Origin: Dyella dinghuensis | Lineage (GTDB): Bacteria; Pseudomonadota; Gammaproteobacteria; Xanthomonadales; Rhodanobacteraceae | Direction of reading: 5' to 3' | Length of the DNA stretch: 64,000 bases | Assembly (NCBI RefSeq): GCF_003977615.1 | Contig: NZ_RYZR01000007.1 | Coordinates: 496,001-560,000 of the forward strand | In this document: positions 8,234 to 16,977 of the stretch, piece by piece | Layout of the letters: the number at the start of each line of letters is the position of its first letter | Position numbering within the stretch: the first letter of the stretch is position 1 | Program-made: the position numbers and the translations under genes | Notes under the pieces: model-generated | Told to the model about the DNA's origin: nothing | What the model saw: the letters and a program-made list of their open reading frames with translations, nothing else | The model's database searches: none

Positions 8234-11200
8234 ATGCAGAAAGAAGCGGATCTGTACCGCGGATGTTCTGCTGTCCGCGATGGCCTTGGATGTCCGCGCC
8301 AAATGACATTTGGCGCCCGGATATCTGATTTCCCGAATGACGGCGTTCGTCAATGCTTCTTTCTGGAGCGAACGCCTGGCGATCAAAGTTTGACAGCTAC
8401 GTATCGCAATCGACGTAAGCGTGCCGATTCGACGCTCCGGCTTTTTAACCTCTCATGCATTTATGCAGCGATTGCGTTCGGCATTTTTGGGCATTCGGCG
8501 CACGCGCAAACCGTGAGTGCGGTAGCCAGTGGCCAATCGAATGTTGGTACCACCTGGAGTAATGGGGCCGTGCCGAGTGCTGGCAACAACTACGTCATCG
8601 GCAGTGGGTTTGTGGTGAATACCCCGCCGGTTGGTAATGCGACAACGCTCAATTACACATTCGGCGGCGATTCGTTGACTGTTCAGTCGGGTGGCACGCT
8701 GCAATTGCGAAGCAGCAACGCCAGTACGACATCACACGGAAATTACACAATTTCAGGGTTGACGCTGCAGAGCGGTAGTAGCCTGACACTTAGCACGGGG
8801 GTCGGTTCGATTATTTACACACTGCAGACAGGGCTGAATTTAGCGAGCTCAGGCAGTGTGACCCTAGTGAACAACAACAACGCTGCTGGCTACGTCGTCG
8901 GCCTGGTTCTGGCACCCAACTCCGTGCTTAGCGGCGGAGCCAACATCAATCTGATCTTTCAAGCGAATGGTCAGAATGGCGTGCTTGAAAAATACATGAC
9001 GGTCAGCAGCGCCAACAATCCCTACACGGGTAATTGGAACGTAACGGCCGCCAATTCAAACGCCAATCGTGAGGCAGGCCTCGTCGCAAATGCGGTCAAC
9101 GCGCTAGGCACTGGTAGCGTCAGTCTTACCGGTTCGACGCTGGTCAACCAAGTAGCCGACGGTCTTGATTCGATCAGTGGCGTGAATGTGGGTGCCAATT
9201 CGTTCGTAGAGGTTAATGCAACATGGAACAATCCAGCGGCCACGTTGGCGCTGAATGCTGCATCTTCCAAAGTGACGATCAGTGGTGCAAACACCGCGAT
9301 GAACATCGGCAACCTGACTGGCGTGACCGGTTCGTCCATCACTGGCAACGCGTCGGGTGAGTCGTTCAGCGTTAACACCACTACCGATTCGCTTTATGCA
9401 GGCACCATCGCGGGCAGCATTGCTTTTACCCAAAGCGGTCCCGCTACGTTAACCCTGACCGGCAACAACACCTATACGGGCGGAACTACGGTAACTGGCG
9501 GCCTGATTAATTTTTCTTCCTTGTCCAATTTTGGCACCGGCAGCATCACGCTCAACGGTGGTGGCTTGCAATGGGCAACCGGTAATACGGCTGATGTCTC
9601 CGCGCAGCTGAATCCTTTGGGCGCGAACGGTGCGACGTTCGATACGAATGGCAATGATGTGACGCTTGCCGGTGCGCTCTCTGGTGCAGGCGGTGTGTTG
9701 ATCAAGCAAGGTGCGGGTACGTTGACGTTGACCGGTGCTAACACGTACGACGGCGGTACGCAGATCAATGCGGGCACAGTGCAGATCGGCGCTGGCGGTA
9801 CATCGGGGAGCATCGAGGGCAATGTCGCCGACAATGGCATGCTCGCTTTCAATCTCTCTAACGCAGCGACGTTTAATGGCTCGATTTCCGGTACCGGCGG
9901 CGTGTCGCAGTTAGGTTCGGGCACCACGATTTTAACGGCCGACAATACTTACACGGGTGAGACGACGATCAGTGCGGGCACCTTGCAATTAGGCAATGGC
10001 GGGAACAGCGGTAGCGTCGCCGGCAACGTCGTGGACAACGGTACGCTGAGTATCAACCGGTCCGACACCGTGACGTTGCCTGGGGTGATTTCCGGTACCG
10101 GCAACCTGGCGCAGATAGGCACCGGCAGCACCACTCTCACCAGCGACAACACGTATACCGGTGGCACGTCTATCAAGGCTGGAACGTTGCAGTTGGGCAA
10201 CGGCAACACCGCGGGAAGCGTGCTTGGCGACATTGCCGACAACGCCATCTTGGCGTTCAATCGCTCCGACACCGTGGTGTATTCCAACATCATCAGTGGT
10301 AGCGGTGGTCTCAATCAGATGGGCCCTGGCACGCTGCAACTGGATGGCGCGCAAACGTACACAGGTCCAACCAATGTCTTGAGTGGCGTGCTCGCTGTCG
10401 ACGGCTCGATTCAGTCGGACACGACAACGGTCGCATCGGGCGCCACATTGTCGGGTTTCGGCGACCTCCACGGTAATGTGATCAACCAAGGCACGGTGTG
10501 GCCGGGCAACGCGATCGTTGGCGATACGAACTATGGCACGCTGACCATCCACGGCAGCTACGTCGGGCAGGGCGGTTTGCTCGAACTCAACACCTACCTC
10601 GGCGGGGACGGCTCGCCCTCGGATGTGCTCGCGATCGATGGCGGTGCAGTCACCGGTAACACCGGCGTGATCGTTCACAACACCGCGAAGGGGAGTGGTG
10701 AAACCAGCGGCGACGGCATTCTGGTGGTATCGGCGATCAATGGCGCCACCACGACGGCCGGTGCTTTCAACCTGGTTTCCGAAACACGCAGCGGTGCGCT
10801 CGACTACCGTCTGTTCCGCGGCAGCGTGGATGGAACAAGTCCAGACAGCTGGTACTTGCGCAACGAATTCACCGTGCCGCCCGAACCACCAGAGCCGCCG
10901 GTACCGCCGGAACCTCCGCAGCCACCCGATCCGATTCTTCCGCCCGATCCGCCGCCAGAGCCGCTACCGCCCGGTGTATACCCGATCATCGGGCCTGACG
11001 TGGCAACGTACGGTGTCGTGCAACCCGTGGCGCGCGAGTTGGGCATCGTCACGCTGGGTACGATGGATCAACGCATCGGTGATAGTGCATGGTTGGCATC
11101 GTCGACAGGCGATACCGATCATGGTCCGTCAGCGTGGGGACGTTTGTTCGCCACCAATATCGATAACAGCTATCGCGCTTTCGCCGCGCCGCAGGCGAAC

Positions 11201-11995
11201 GGCAATCTGTATGGGTTCCAGACGGGCGTGGATGTCTGGCAAGGCCAGCTGTTCCCGGAAAGCATAGATCGCTTCGGTGGCTACGTGTCTTATGGTGAGG
11301 CGGACATCAATGTGCGCGGCCTGGTGACGAATGCAGAAGCGACCAATTACGCCATGCAGCACACCGGTACATTGACGCTGCGTGCAACCTCGGCTGGTGC
11401 CTACTGGACGCACTACGGCATCAGCGGCTGGTATCTCGATGGTGTTGTGCAAGCCAGCACTTACAACGGTGCTGCCACCACGCAAGACGCTCGCCTGAAC
11501 ACGAACGGTGTAGGTTTCGTCGGTTCGCTGGAATTCGGTTATCCCATCGCGCTGCCGCAGCTGGGTGCAAGCTTTGCGTTGGAGCCCCAAGTTCAGGCCA
11601 TCTGGCAACACACCTCGTTCAGTCCCAACAACGATGGCGTCGGAGATGTTGCATTGGGTAGCACCCACGGCAGCACAGGGCGAATCGGCGTACGCGGCAA
11701 ATGGCAACTGACAAATTCGAACGGACAGTTGTGGGAGCCGTATGCGGCTGTGAACTTCTGGCGCGATTGGGGCGGCCGTAGCACGACGGTGTTTGGTGAT
11801 TCATCGAGTAGCGCGAGCACTGCACCGCTCCTGCCACAAGCAAACCGAGCAGAACTCGCTGGCGGCGTCACAGGCAAGCTTTTAGCACGGCTAAGCGTAT
11901 ACAGCTCGTTGGGTTACGAGCACGAGTTGGGGACTTCGACGAATGCCCGGCGCGAAGGCTTCAACGCCGATGCGGGGCTGCGTTACACGTGGTAG
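8234..11995 (+). CDS. Autotransporter 1, beta-helix passenger with PATR-type repeats
   Basis: A type Va secreted protein of 1253 residues. The start ATG 8234 is preceded by GGAG at 8222-8225 (8-nt spacing); a TTG at 8204 is the alternative. The N-terminus is unusual: about 65 mainly polar residues precede the hydrophobic signal core, with cleavage expected after HSAHA at 91. The passenger holds passenger-associated repeats (TLTLTGNNTYTGGTTV), with four anchors at exact 204-bp spacing (9743, 9947, 10151, 10355). A proline-rich linker (about 881-914) leads into a C-terminal barrel (about 965-1253) ending GLRYTW. It is a paralog of the next gene. Adhesin or biofilm function is plausible but not shown. 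Confidence 0.9.
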   Translation: MQKEADLYRGCSAVRDGLGCPRQMTFGARISDFPNDGVRQCFFLERTPGDQSLTATYRNRRKRADSTLRLFNLSCIYAAIAFGIFGHSAHAQTVSAVASGQSNVGTTWSNGAVPSAGNNYVIGSGFVVNTPPVGNATTLNYTFGGDSLTVQSGGTLQLRSSNASTTSHGNYTISGLTLQSGSSLTLSTGVGSIIYTLQTGLNLASSGSVTLVNNNNAAGYVVGLVLAPNSVLSGGANINLIFQANGQNGVLEKYMTVSSANNPYTGNWNVTAANSNANREAGLVANAVNALGTGSVSLTGSTLVNQVADGLDSISGVNVGANSFVEVNATWNNPAATLALNAASSKVTISGANTAMNIGNLTGVTGSSITGNASGESFSVNTTTDSLYAGTIAGSIAFTQSGPATLTLTGNNTYTGGTTVTGGLINFSSLSNFGTGSITLNGGGLQWATGNTADVSAQLNPLGANGATFDTNGNDVTLAGALSGAGGVLIKQGAGTLTLTGANTYDGGTQINAGTVQIGAGGTSGSIEGNVADNGMLAFNLSNAATFNGSISGTGGVSQLGSGTTILTADNTYTGETTISAGTLQLGNGGNSGSVAGNVVDNGTLSINRSDTVTLPGVISGTGNLAQIGTGSTTLTSDNTYTGGTSIKAGTLQLGNGNTAGSVLGDIADNAILAFNRSDTVVYSNIISGSGGLNQMGPGTLQLDGAQTYTGPTNVLSGVLAVDGSIQSDTTTVASGATLSGFGDLHGNVINQGTVWPGNAIVGDTNYGTLTIHGSYVGQGGLLELNTYLGGDGSPSDVLAIDGGAVTGNTGVIVHNTAKGSGETSGDGILVVSAINGATTTAGAFNLVSETRSGALDYRLFRGSVDGTSPDSWYLRNEFTVPPEPPEPPVPPEPPQPPDPILPPDPPPEPLPPGVYPIIGPDVATYGVVQPVARELGIVTLGTMDQRIGDSAWLASSTGDTDHGPSAWGRLFATNIDNSYRAFAAPQANGNLYGFQTGVDVWQGQLFPESIDRFGGYVSYGEADINVRGLVTNAEATNYAMQHTGTLTLRATSAGAYWTHYGISGWYLDGVVQASTYNGAATTQDARLNTNGVGFVGSLEFGYPIALPQLGASFALEPQVQAIWQHTSFSPNNDGVGDVALGSTHGSTGRIGVRGKWQLTNSNGQLWEPYAAVNFWRDWGGRSTTVFGDSSSSASTAPLLPQANRAELAGGVTGKLLARLSVYSSLGYEHELGTSTNARREGFNADAGLRYTW
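9743..10356 (+). repeat. Three tandem 204-bp coding repeats in autotransporter 1
   Basis: The same anchor motif occurs at 9743, 9947, 10151 and 10355, spaced exactly 204 bp. These units are homologous to the seven in autotransporter 2. An earlier related motif at 9470 is offset by 273 bp, so it is outside the regular array. Confidence 0.88.
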
Positions 11996-12257
11996 CAAGA
12001 AGGCGACGCAAACGTGCTTTGTCCGAAACGGTCATGGAATAAACCGTAGCAAGTTGTGGTGTTTTTGTATGGTGATGGCGCACCTATTTTTAGGCCTAGT
12101 CCGATATTTAAGCGGTTAGGGTCGCCATAACCTAGAGGGTCTGCTTCCTACGCTTGCCCTCTTCGAGAGTCCTGGTTTGTGCCGTGTGCTTTCGCGTTGC
12201 CATTAGAGATGGCACGACAAGAAGGGTCGAACACTGCAACGAATTCGGAGATGTGCC

Positions 12258-15200
12258 ATGCAAAGAACCCGCAGCTGGATAAAAGCCACTCGTGAAGCGA
12301 GTGCGGCTAAGGCCAATAGCAACGTGAGTGCTGCTATCCATCATGGCAGCCTCCGTATGTTGCCACTGTGCGCAAGCTTGATGGCGCTCGGCTTCAGTGC
12401 AACGTTCGGTCAGGTGCATGCGCAAACCATTAGTCTAACGACTGCAAGCCCGAGCTATTCGCTCAGCGGAGATCAAACCGTTTCGGCAATTACCGTTGCC
12501 AACGGCGTGACTAACGGCACGATTACCGGTTCCGGTTACACGCTTACTAATTCGGGTGCAACGAGCAAATTTGCAATCGGAGGGACAGCGGTCAACCAAA
12601 CCCAGTCTCTGAATATGTCCGGCTTGACTAATTTTGTCTTCGACAACCCAACACAAGCATTCAGTGCTGGTGGACAGATAACCGGTGGCTCGGCGGGAAG
12701 CGCTACGGGTACGTTGACATTGGCCGCAGGTAGTAACGTCATCACAGCATCCTCGTTTGGTGTGGCGGACGTGACTCGAAGCGTCAGTGCATCTAATAGT
12801 AGGAATACAGGCACCCTTTACCTAGGGCAGAGCAATACCATCAATGCCGATACGATCATGATCGGTAATGACCAGAACACGGCAACGATGGCCTTCAACA
12901 CCGGCATCACGGGTGGAACATTGGTGGTTCGTGGCACTGATGGTACGAGCCCGGTGAGCAATTGGAATATCGGTACGAATCAGGCCAGCAATTACGTCGC
13001 GGCAACAAGCACTGTGGATCTCTCCGGAGGATCGCTCAATGCATTGGTGACGAATCTGCTTATTGGACAAGAAGGAGGTAATACTTCGACGGCGGGCACG
13101 GGCACGTTGATCATGTCGGCAGGCACGCTTGACGCCACTACGATCACCTTGGGCCAGCGCACTGGCACGAGCGGTGCGGGCCCTGCAAATGGCACGTTGA
13201 CGATAAATGGGGGCACTGTTAGTACGCAAACCATGATCATGGGTGACAACGTTGGTGGTAGTACTTCAAACAACGTGTTCAGTGCCGTGGTCAACTTGAA
13301 TAGCGGTGGTGCCTTGCTGGCGCAGACTATCCAATCGGGTGCGGGCACAAACGGTACGCGCGCGCTCAACTGGAACGGCGGTACGCTCGGCAACTATGCC
13401 AGCGGCGATGACATGACAGTGTCCATCCCAACGATCACTCTGGCAGGTGGTGGCGATCAGGCATTCGACGTCGAAGGCGTTGGCGCTACGGCCACCGTCA
13501 GTTCGGTGCTGGGTGGTGCAGGCGGGTTTACCAAGACCGGTGCGGGCATACTCGCGCTTACAGGCACCAACACGTATACCGGCGGCACGACGGCGACCGA
13601 CGGGTTGATCAACTTTTCTACTCTGTCCAATTTGAGTACAGGCAAAATCACGCTTAACGGCGGTGGTTTGCAGTGGGCCAGCGGCAACACGTCGGATATA
13701 TCTGCACAGTTGGCTCCTTTAGGTGTCAATGGCGCGATATTCGATACGAATGGCAACAACGTTACCTTCAACACAGCCTTGAGCGGTGGCGAGTTGATCA
13801 AGCAAGGTGTGGGCACGTTGACATTGGCCGCTGATAACACTTACACCGGTGGCACCATCATCAATGCGGGTACCTTGCAACTTGGTAATGGCGGCACGAC
13901 AGGCAGCATTGTCGGTGATGTCACTGACAACGCAGCACTGGTGGTCGACAACAGCGGTGCGGTGACCTTGCCCGGTGTGATCTCCGGCAGCGGTACGCTC
14001 ACGCAAATGGGTAGTGGCACCACCATTCTTACCGCCGACAATACCTATACCGGCGGCACCACGATTAGCGCGGGCACGTTGCAACTCGGCAACGGCGGTA
14101 CCACGGGCAGCATTGTCGGCGCTGTCACGGACAATGCGGCGCTTGCTATCGACAATAGCGGCATGGTGACGTTGCCTGGTGTGATCTCCGGCAGCGGTAC
14201 GCTCGCGCAGATAGGCAGCGGCACCACCATTCTCACTGCCAATGACACCTACACCGGAGGCACCAAAATCAGTGCCGGTACATTGCAGTTAGGCAATGGT
14301 GGCGCTAGCGGCAGCATCGTGGGCGATGTCACCGACAATGCGGCGTTGGCTATCGATAACAGTGGGACGGTGACTTTGCCTGGTGTGATTTCCGGCAGCG
14401 GTGCGCTCACGCAAATGGGCAGCGGCACCACTATTCTTGCCGCCGATAACACCTATGTCGGTGGAACCACGATTACTGCGGGCACGTTGCAGCTCGGCAA
14501 TGGTGGCACCAGTGGCAGCATCGTTGGTGATGTCACCGACAATGGCACGTTGGCGTTTGATCGCACGGATAATGTCACCTTCGCCGGTACCGTCTCGGGT
14601 ACTGGCGCACTTAGTCAGATTGGTAGCGGCACCACCATCCTCACCAGCGACAACACCTACAGCGGCGGCACAACGATCAGCACGGGTACGTTGCAGCTGG
14701 GCAACGGCGGCGCCACCGGCAGCATCGTTGGTCCTGTCGTCGACAACAGCTCGCTAGTGGTCGACAACAGCAGCACGGTGACCTTGCCCGGTGTGATCTC
14801 CGGTACCGGTGCACTGACTCAGATCGGTAGTGGCACGACCATCCTCACCGGCGACAACACCTACAGCGGCGGTACCACGGTCAGTGCGGGTGCGTTGCAA
14901 TTGGGTAACGGCGGAGCTACCGGCAGCATCGTCGGTCCTGTAGTAAACAATACATCGCTCGTAGTCGACAACAGCAGCACAGTGACCTTGCCTGGTGTGA
15001 TCTCCGGCAGTGGCGCACTGAGCCAGATCGGTAGCGGCACCACGATCCTCACCAGCGACAACACCTACAGCGGCGGCACGACCATCAGTGCGGGCACGCT
15101 GCAACTTGGCAATGGCAGTACCAGCGGCAGCATTGTCGGCAATGTCACCGACAACGGCACGCTGGTGTTCAATCGTTCCGACGACATCAGCTATAGCAAT

Positions 15201-16889
15201 ATCGTCAGCGGCAGCGGTGGTCTCACGCAACTCGGCCCGGGCACGCTGACACTGCAAAATGCACAGACCTACACGGGTCCTACTAACGTGTCGGGTGGTG
15301 TGTTGGAACTGGATGGTTCCATCCAATCGGCCAGTACCGTCGGCGCAAACGGTACGCTGTCCGGCTTCGGCGATGTCTACGGCAACGTCACCAATCAGGG
15401 CACGATCTGGCCCGGACACGCTATCGCGGGCGATACCAACTACGGTGCGTTGACCGTTCACGGGAATTACGTGGGTAACAACGGCGTGTTGGAACTCAAC
15501 ACGTTCTTGGGCGCCGATGGTTCGCCGTCAGATCAATTGGTGATCAATGGCGGCGCGGCGACAGGCAGCACGAGTGTGGTCGTGCACAACACCAACACCA
15601 GCGGCGGTGAAACCACCGGCAACGGCATTCTTGTCGTGTCGGCCGTCAATGGCGCCACCACAACGTCAAACGCGTTCCAGCTAGCGGGCGAAGATCGCGG
15701 TGGTGCGCTCGACTATGATCTGGCCCGCGGTGCGCAGGACGGTACCGATCCCAATAGCTGGTATCTGCGAAACGACTTCGTAGTGCCAGGCCCCGGCCCG
15801 ACGCCCAAACCGTTGCCGGGCGTGCCAGTGTTGCCGCCCGATCCCCCGCCGGCTTCGTTGCCGCCGGGTACGTATCCCATCATCGGACCCGAAGTCGCCA
15901 CCTATGGTTCGGTGCAACCTGTCGCCGTCAATCTAGGCTTGTTCACGCTCGGTACGATGGATCAGCGCATCGGTGACAGCGCGTTGATGGCATCGGCTGG
16001 TGCAGCGACCGATCCCGGTCCGTCCGCGTGGGCACGTGTGCTCGGCGGCAGCATGGACAACACCTACCGCGAATTCGCCGCGCCAAGCGTGCGAGGTGAA
16101 CTGTCCGGCATGCAGGTGGGTGCGGATATCTGGCAAGGTCAGGCCTTCCCGGGTTTGGCCGATCGCTTCGGCGGTTACGTGAGCTATAGCAACGCCGACA
16201 TGAGCGTGCGTGGTCTGATTGCCGATGTTGCCAACCTCGACTATGTGCGTGTGGCGACCGGTACGGTCGACATGCATGCCACCTCGGCTGGCGCGTACTT
16301 CACTCACTACGGCATCAGCGGTTGGTATCTGGATGCGGTAACGCAATTCACCAGCTACAACGGCCGCACCACTACGCAATACGACACGTTGTCGACCAAG
16401 GGCACCGGTGTCATCGGTTCGCTGGAATTCGGTTATCCCTTCGCGTTGCCGCAGCTGGGTTCGAGCTTTGTGCTGGAGCCGCAGGCGCAGGCGATCTGGC
16501 AGCACACCGACTTTGGTCCCACGCACGATAGCGCAGGCGAAATCCAGCTCGGTAGCACCTACGGTACGACCGGCCGTTTGGGGTTGCGCGGTAAATGGCA
16601 AATCACCACCGAAGGCGGACAAGTGTGGTCGCCGTATGTCACGACCAACTTCTGGCGTGATTGGGGCGGACGTAGCGCCACGGTGTTTGGTGCGACCGCG
16701 AACAACTTCGACACGGCGCCGTTGGTGCCGCAAGCCACGCGTGCCGAGTTGGAAGGTGGTGTCACGGCCAAGTTGCTGTCCAGGCTGATTGCCTACGGTT
16801 CGATCGGTTACGAGCACCAGCTTGGCAATGGCACCAATGCACAGCGCGAAGGGTTCAATGGGCAAGTAGGTCTGCGTTATACCTGGTGA
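12258..16889 (+). CDS. Autotransporter 2, large repeat-expanded passenger
   Basis: A 1543-residue type Va autotransporter. ATG 12258 has GGAG about 8 nt upstream. An extended basic N-region (MQRTRSWIKATREASAAKA) precedes the signal core, with cleavage expected after QVHA at 55. The middle of the passenger has eight anchors at exactly 204-bp spacing from 13839 to 15267, that is seven 68-residue units of the type NTYTGGTTISAGTLQLGNGG. A Pro-rich linker (about 1176-1204) and a barrel (about 1255-1543, ending GLRYTW) follow. Barrel and linker closely match autotransporter 1, indicating tandem duplication with a divergent passenger N-terminus. The exact tandem units make copy-number change by recombination likely. 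Confidence 0.92.
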   Translation: MQRTRSWIKATREASAAKANSNVSAAIHHGSLRMLPLCASLMALGFSATFGQVHAQTISLTTASPSYSLSGDQTVSAITVANGVTNGTITGSGYTLTNSGATSKFAIGGTAVNQTQSLNMSGLTNFVFDNPTQAFSAGGQITGGSAGSATGTLTLAAGSNVITASSFGVADVTRSVSASNSRNTGTLYLGQSNTINADTIMIGNDQNTATMAFNTGITGGTLVVRGTDGTSPVSNWNIGTNQASNYVAATSTVDLSGGSLNALVTNLLIGQEGGNTSTAGTGTLIMSAGTLDATTITLGQRTGTSGAGPANGTLTINGGTVSTQTMIMGDNVGGSTSNNVFSAVVNLNSGGALLAQTIQSGAGTNGTRALNWNGGTLGNYASGDDMTVSIPTITLAGGGDQAFDVEGVGATATVSSVLGGAGGFTKTGAGILALTGTNTYTGGTTATDGLINFSTLSNLSTGKITLNGGGLQWASGNTSDISAQLAPLGVNGAIFDTNGNNVTFNTALSGGELIKQGVGTLTLAADNTYTGGTIINAGTLQLGNGGTTGSIVGDVTDNAALVVDNSGAVTLPGVISGSGTLTQMGSGTTILTADNTYTGGTTISAGTLQLGNGGTTGSIVGAVTDNAALAIDNSGMVTLPGVISGSGTLAQIGSGTTILTANDTYTGGTKISAGTLQLGNGGASGSIVGDVTDNAALAIDNSGTVTLPGVISGSGALTQMGSGTTILAADNTYVGGTTITAGTLQLGNGGTSGSIVGDVTDNGTLAFDRTDNVTFAGTVSGTGALSQIGSGTTILTSDNTYSGGTTISTGTLQLGNGGATGSIVGPVVDNSSLVVDNSSTVTLPGVISGTGALTQIGSGTTILTGDNTYSGGTTVSAGALQLGNGGATGSIVGPVVNNTSLVVDNSSTVTLPGVISGSGALSQIGSGTTILTSDNTYSGGTTISAGTLQLGNGSTSGSIVGNVTDNGTLVFNRSDDISYSNIVSGSGGLTQLGPGTLTLQNAQTYTGPTNVSGGVLELDGSIQSASTVGANGTLSGFGDVYGNVTNQGTIWPGHAIAGDTNYGALTVHGNYVGNNGVLELNTFLGADGSPSDQLVINGGAATGSTSVVVHNTNTSGGETTGNGILVVSAVNGATTTSNAFQLAGEDRGGALDYDLARGAQDGTDPNSWYLRNDFVVPGPGPTPKPLPGVPVLPPDPPPASLPPGTYPIIGPEVATYGSVQPVAVNLGLFTLGTMDQRIGDSALMASAGAATDPGPSAWARVLGGSMDNTYREFAAPSVRGELSGMQVGADIWQGQAFPGLADRFGGYVSYSNADMSVRGLIADVANLDYVRVATGTVDMHATSAGAYFTHYGISGWYLDAVTQFTSYNGRTTTQYDTLSTKGTGVIGSLEFGYPFALPQLGSSFVLEPQAQAIWQHTDFGPTHDSAGEIQLGSTYGTTGRLGLRGKWQITTEGGQVWSPYVTTNFWRDWGGRSATVFGATANNFDTAPLVPQATRAELEGGVTAKLLSRLIAYGSIGYEHQLGNGTNAQREGFNGQVGLRYTW
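13839..15268 (+). repeat. Seven tandem 204-bp (68-codon) coding repeats in autotransporter 2
   Basis: The motif ACxTAyACCGGyGG recurs at 13839, 14043, 14247, 14451, 14655, 14859, 15063 and 15267, always 204 bp apart with no indel. Each unit encodes a beta-helix rung set with conserved LQLGNGG and VTLPGVISG segments. The last unit is the most diverged and corresponds to the last unit of autotransporter 1. Confidence 0.93.
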
Positions 16890-16930
16890 GCTAACGCGCA
16901 ACATTCCATTCCAATGCTTGAAATAAAAAA

Positions 16931-16962
16931 GGCCGCACTCGCAAGAGTGCGGCCTTCTTGTT
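16931..16962. terminator. Bidirectional terminator between autotransporter 2 and the M13 peptidase
   Basis: A perfect 10-bp stem GGCCGCACTC / GAGTGCGGCC with a GCAA tetraloop. TTCTTGTT follows on the plus strand, and six A precede it (six T on the minus strand). It lies between convergent genes and can serve both. Confidence 0.9.
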
Positions 16963-16977
16963 GCAATCGCTAAGCGC

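Noticed and set aside
13839-15268. CRISPR-like array
   Set aside because: Period is 204 bp, the whole unit is coding and similar throughout, and there are no unique spacers or cas genes.
14754-15461. Long minus-strand open frames across the autotransporter repeats
   Set aside because: They recur every 204 bp because the coding repeat recurs. They mirror the plus-strand repeat and show no independent start or domain.
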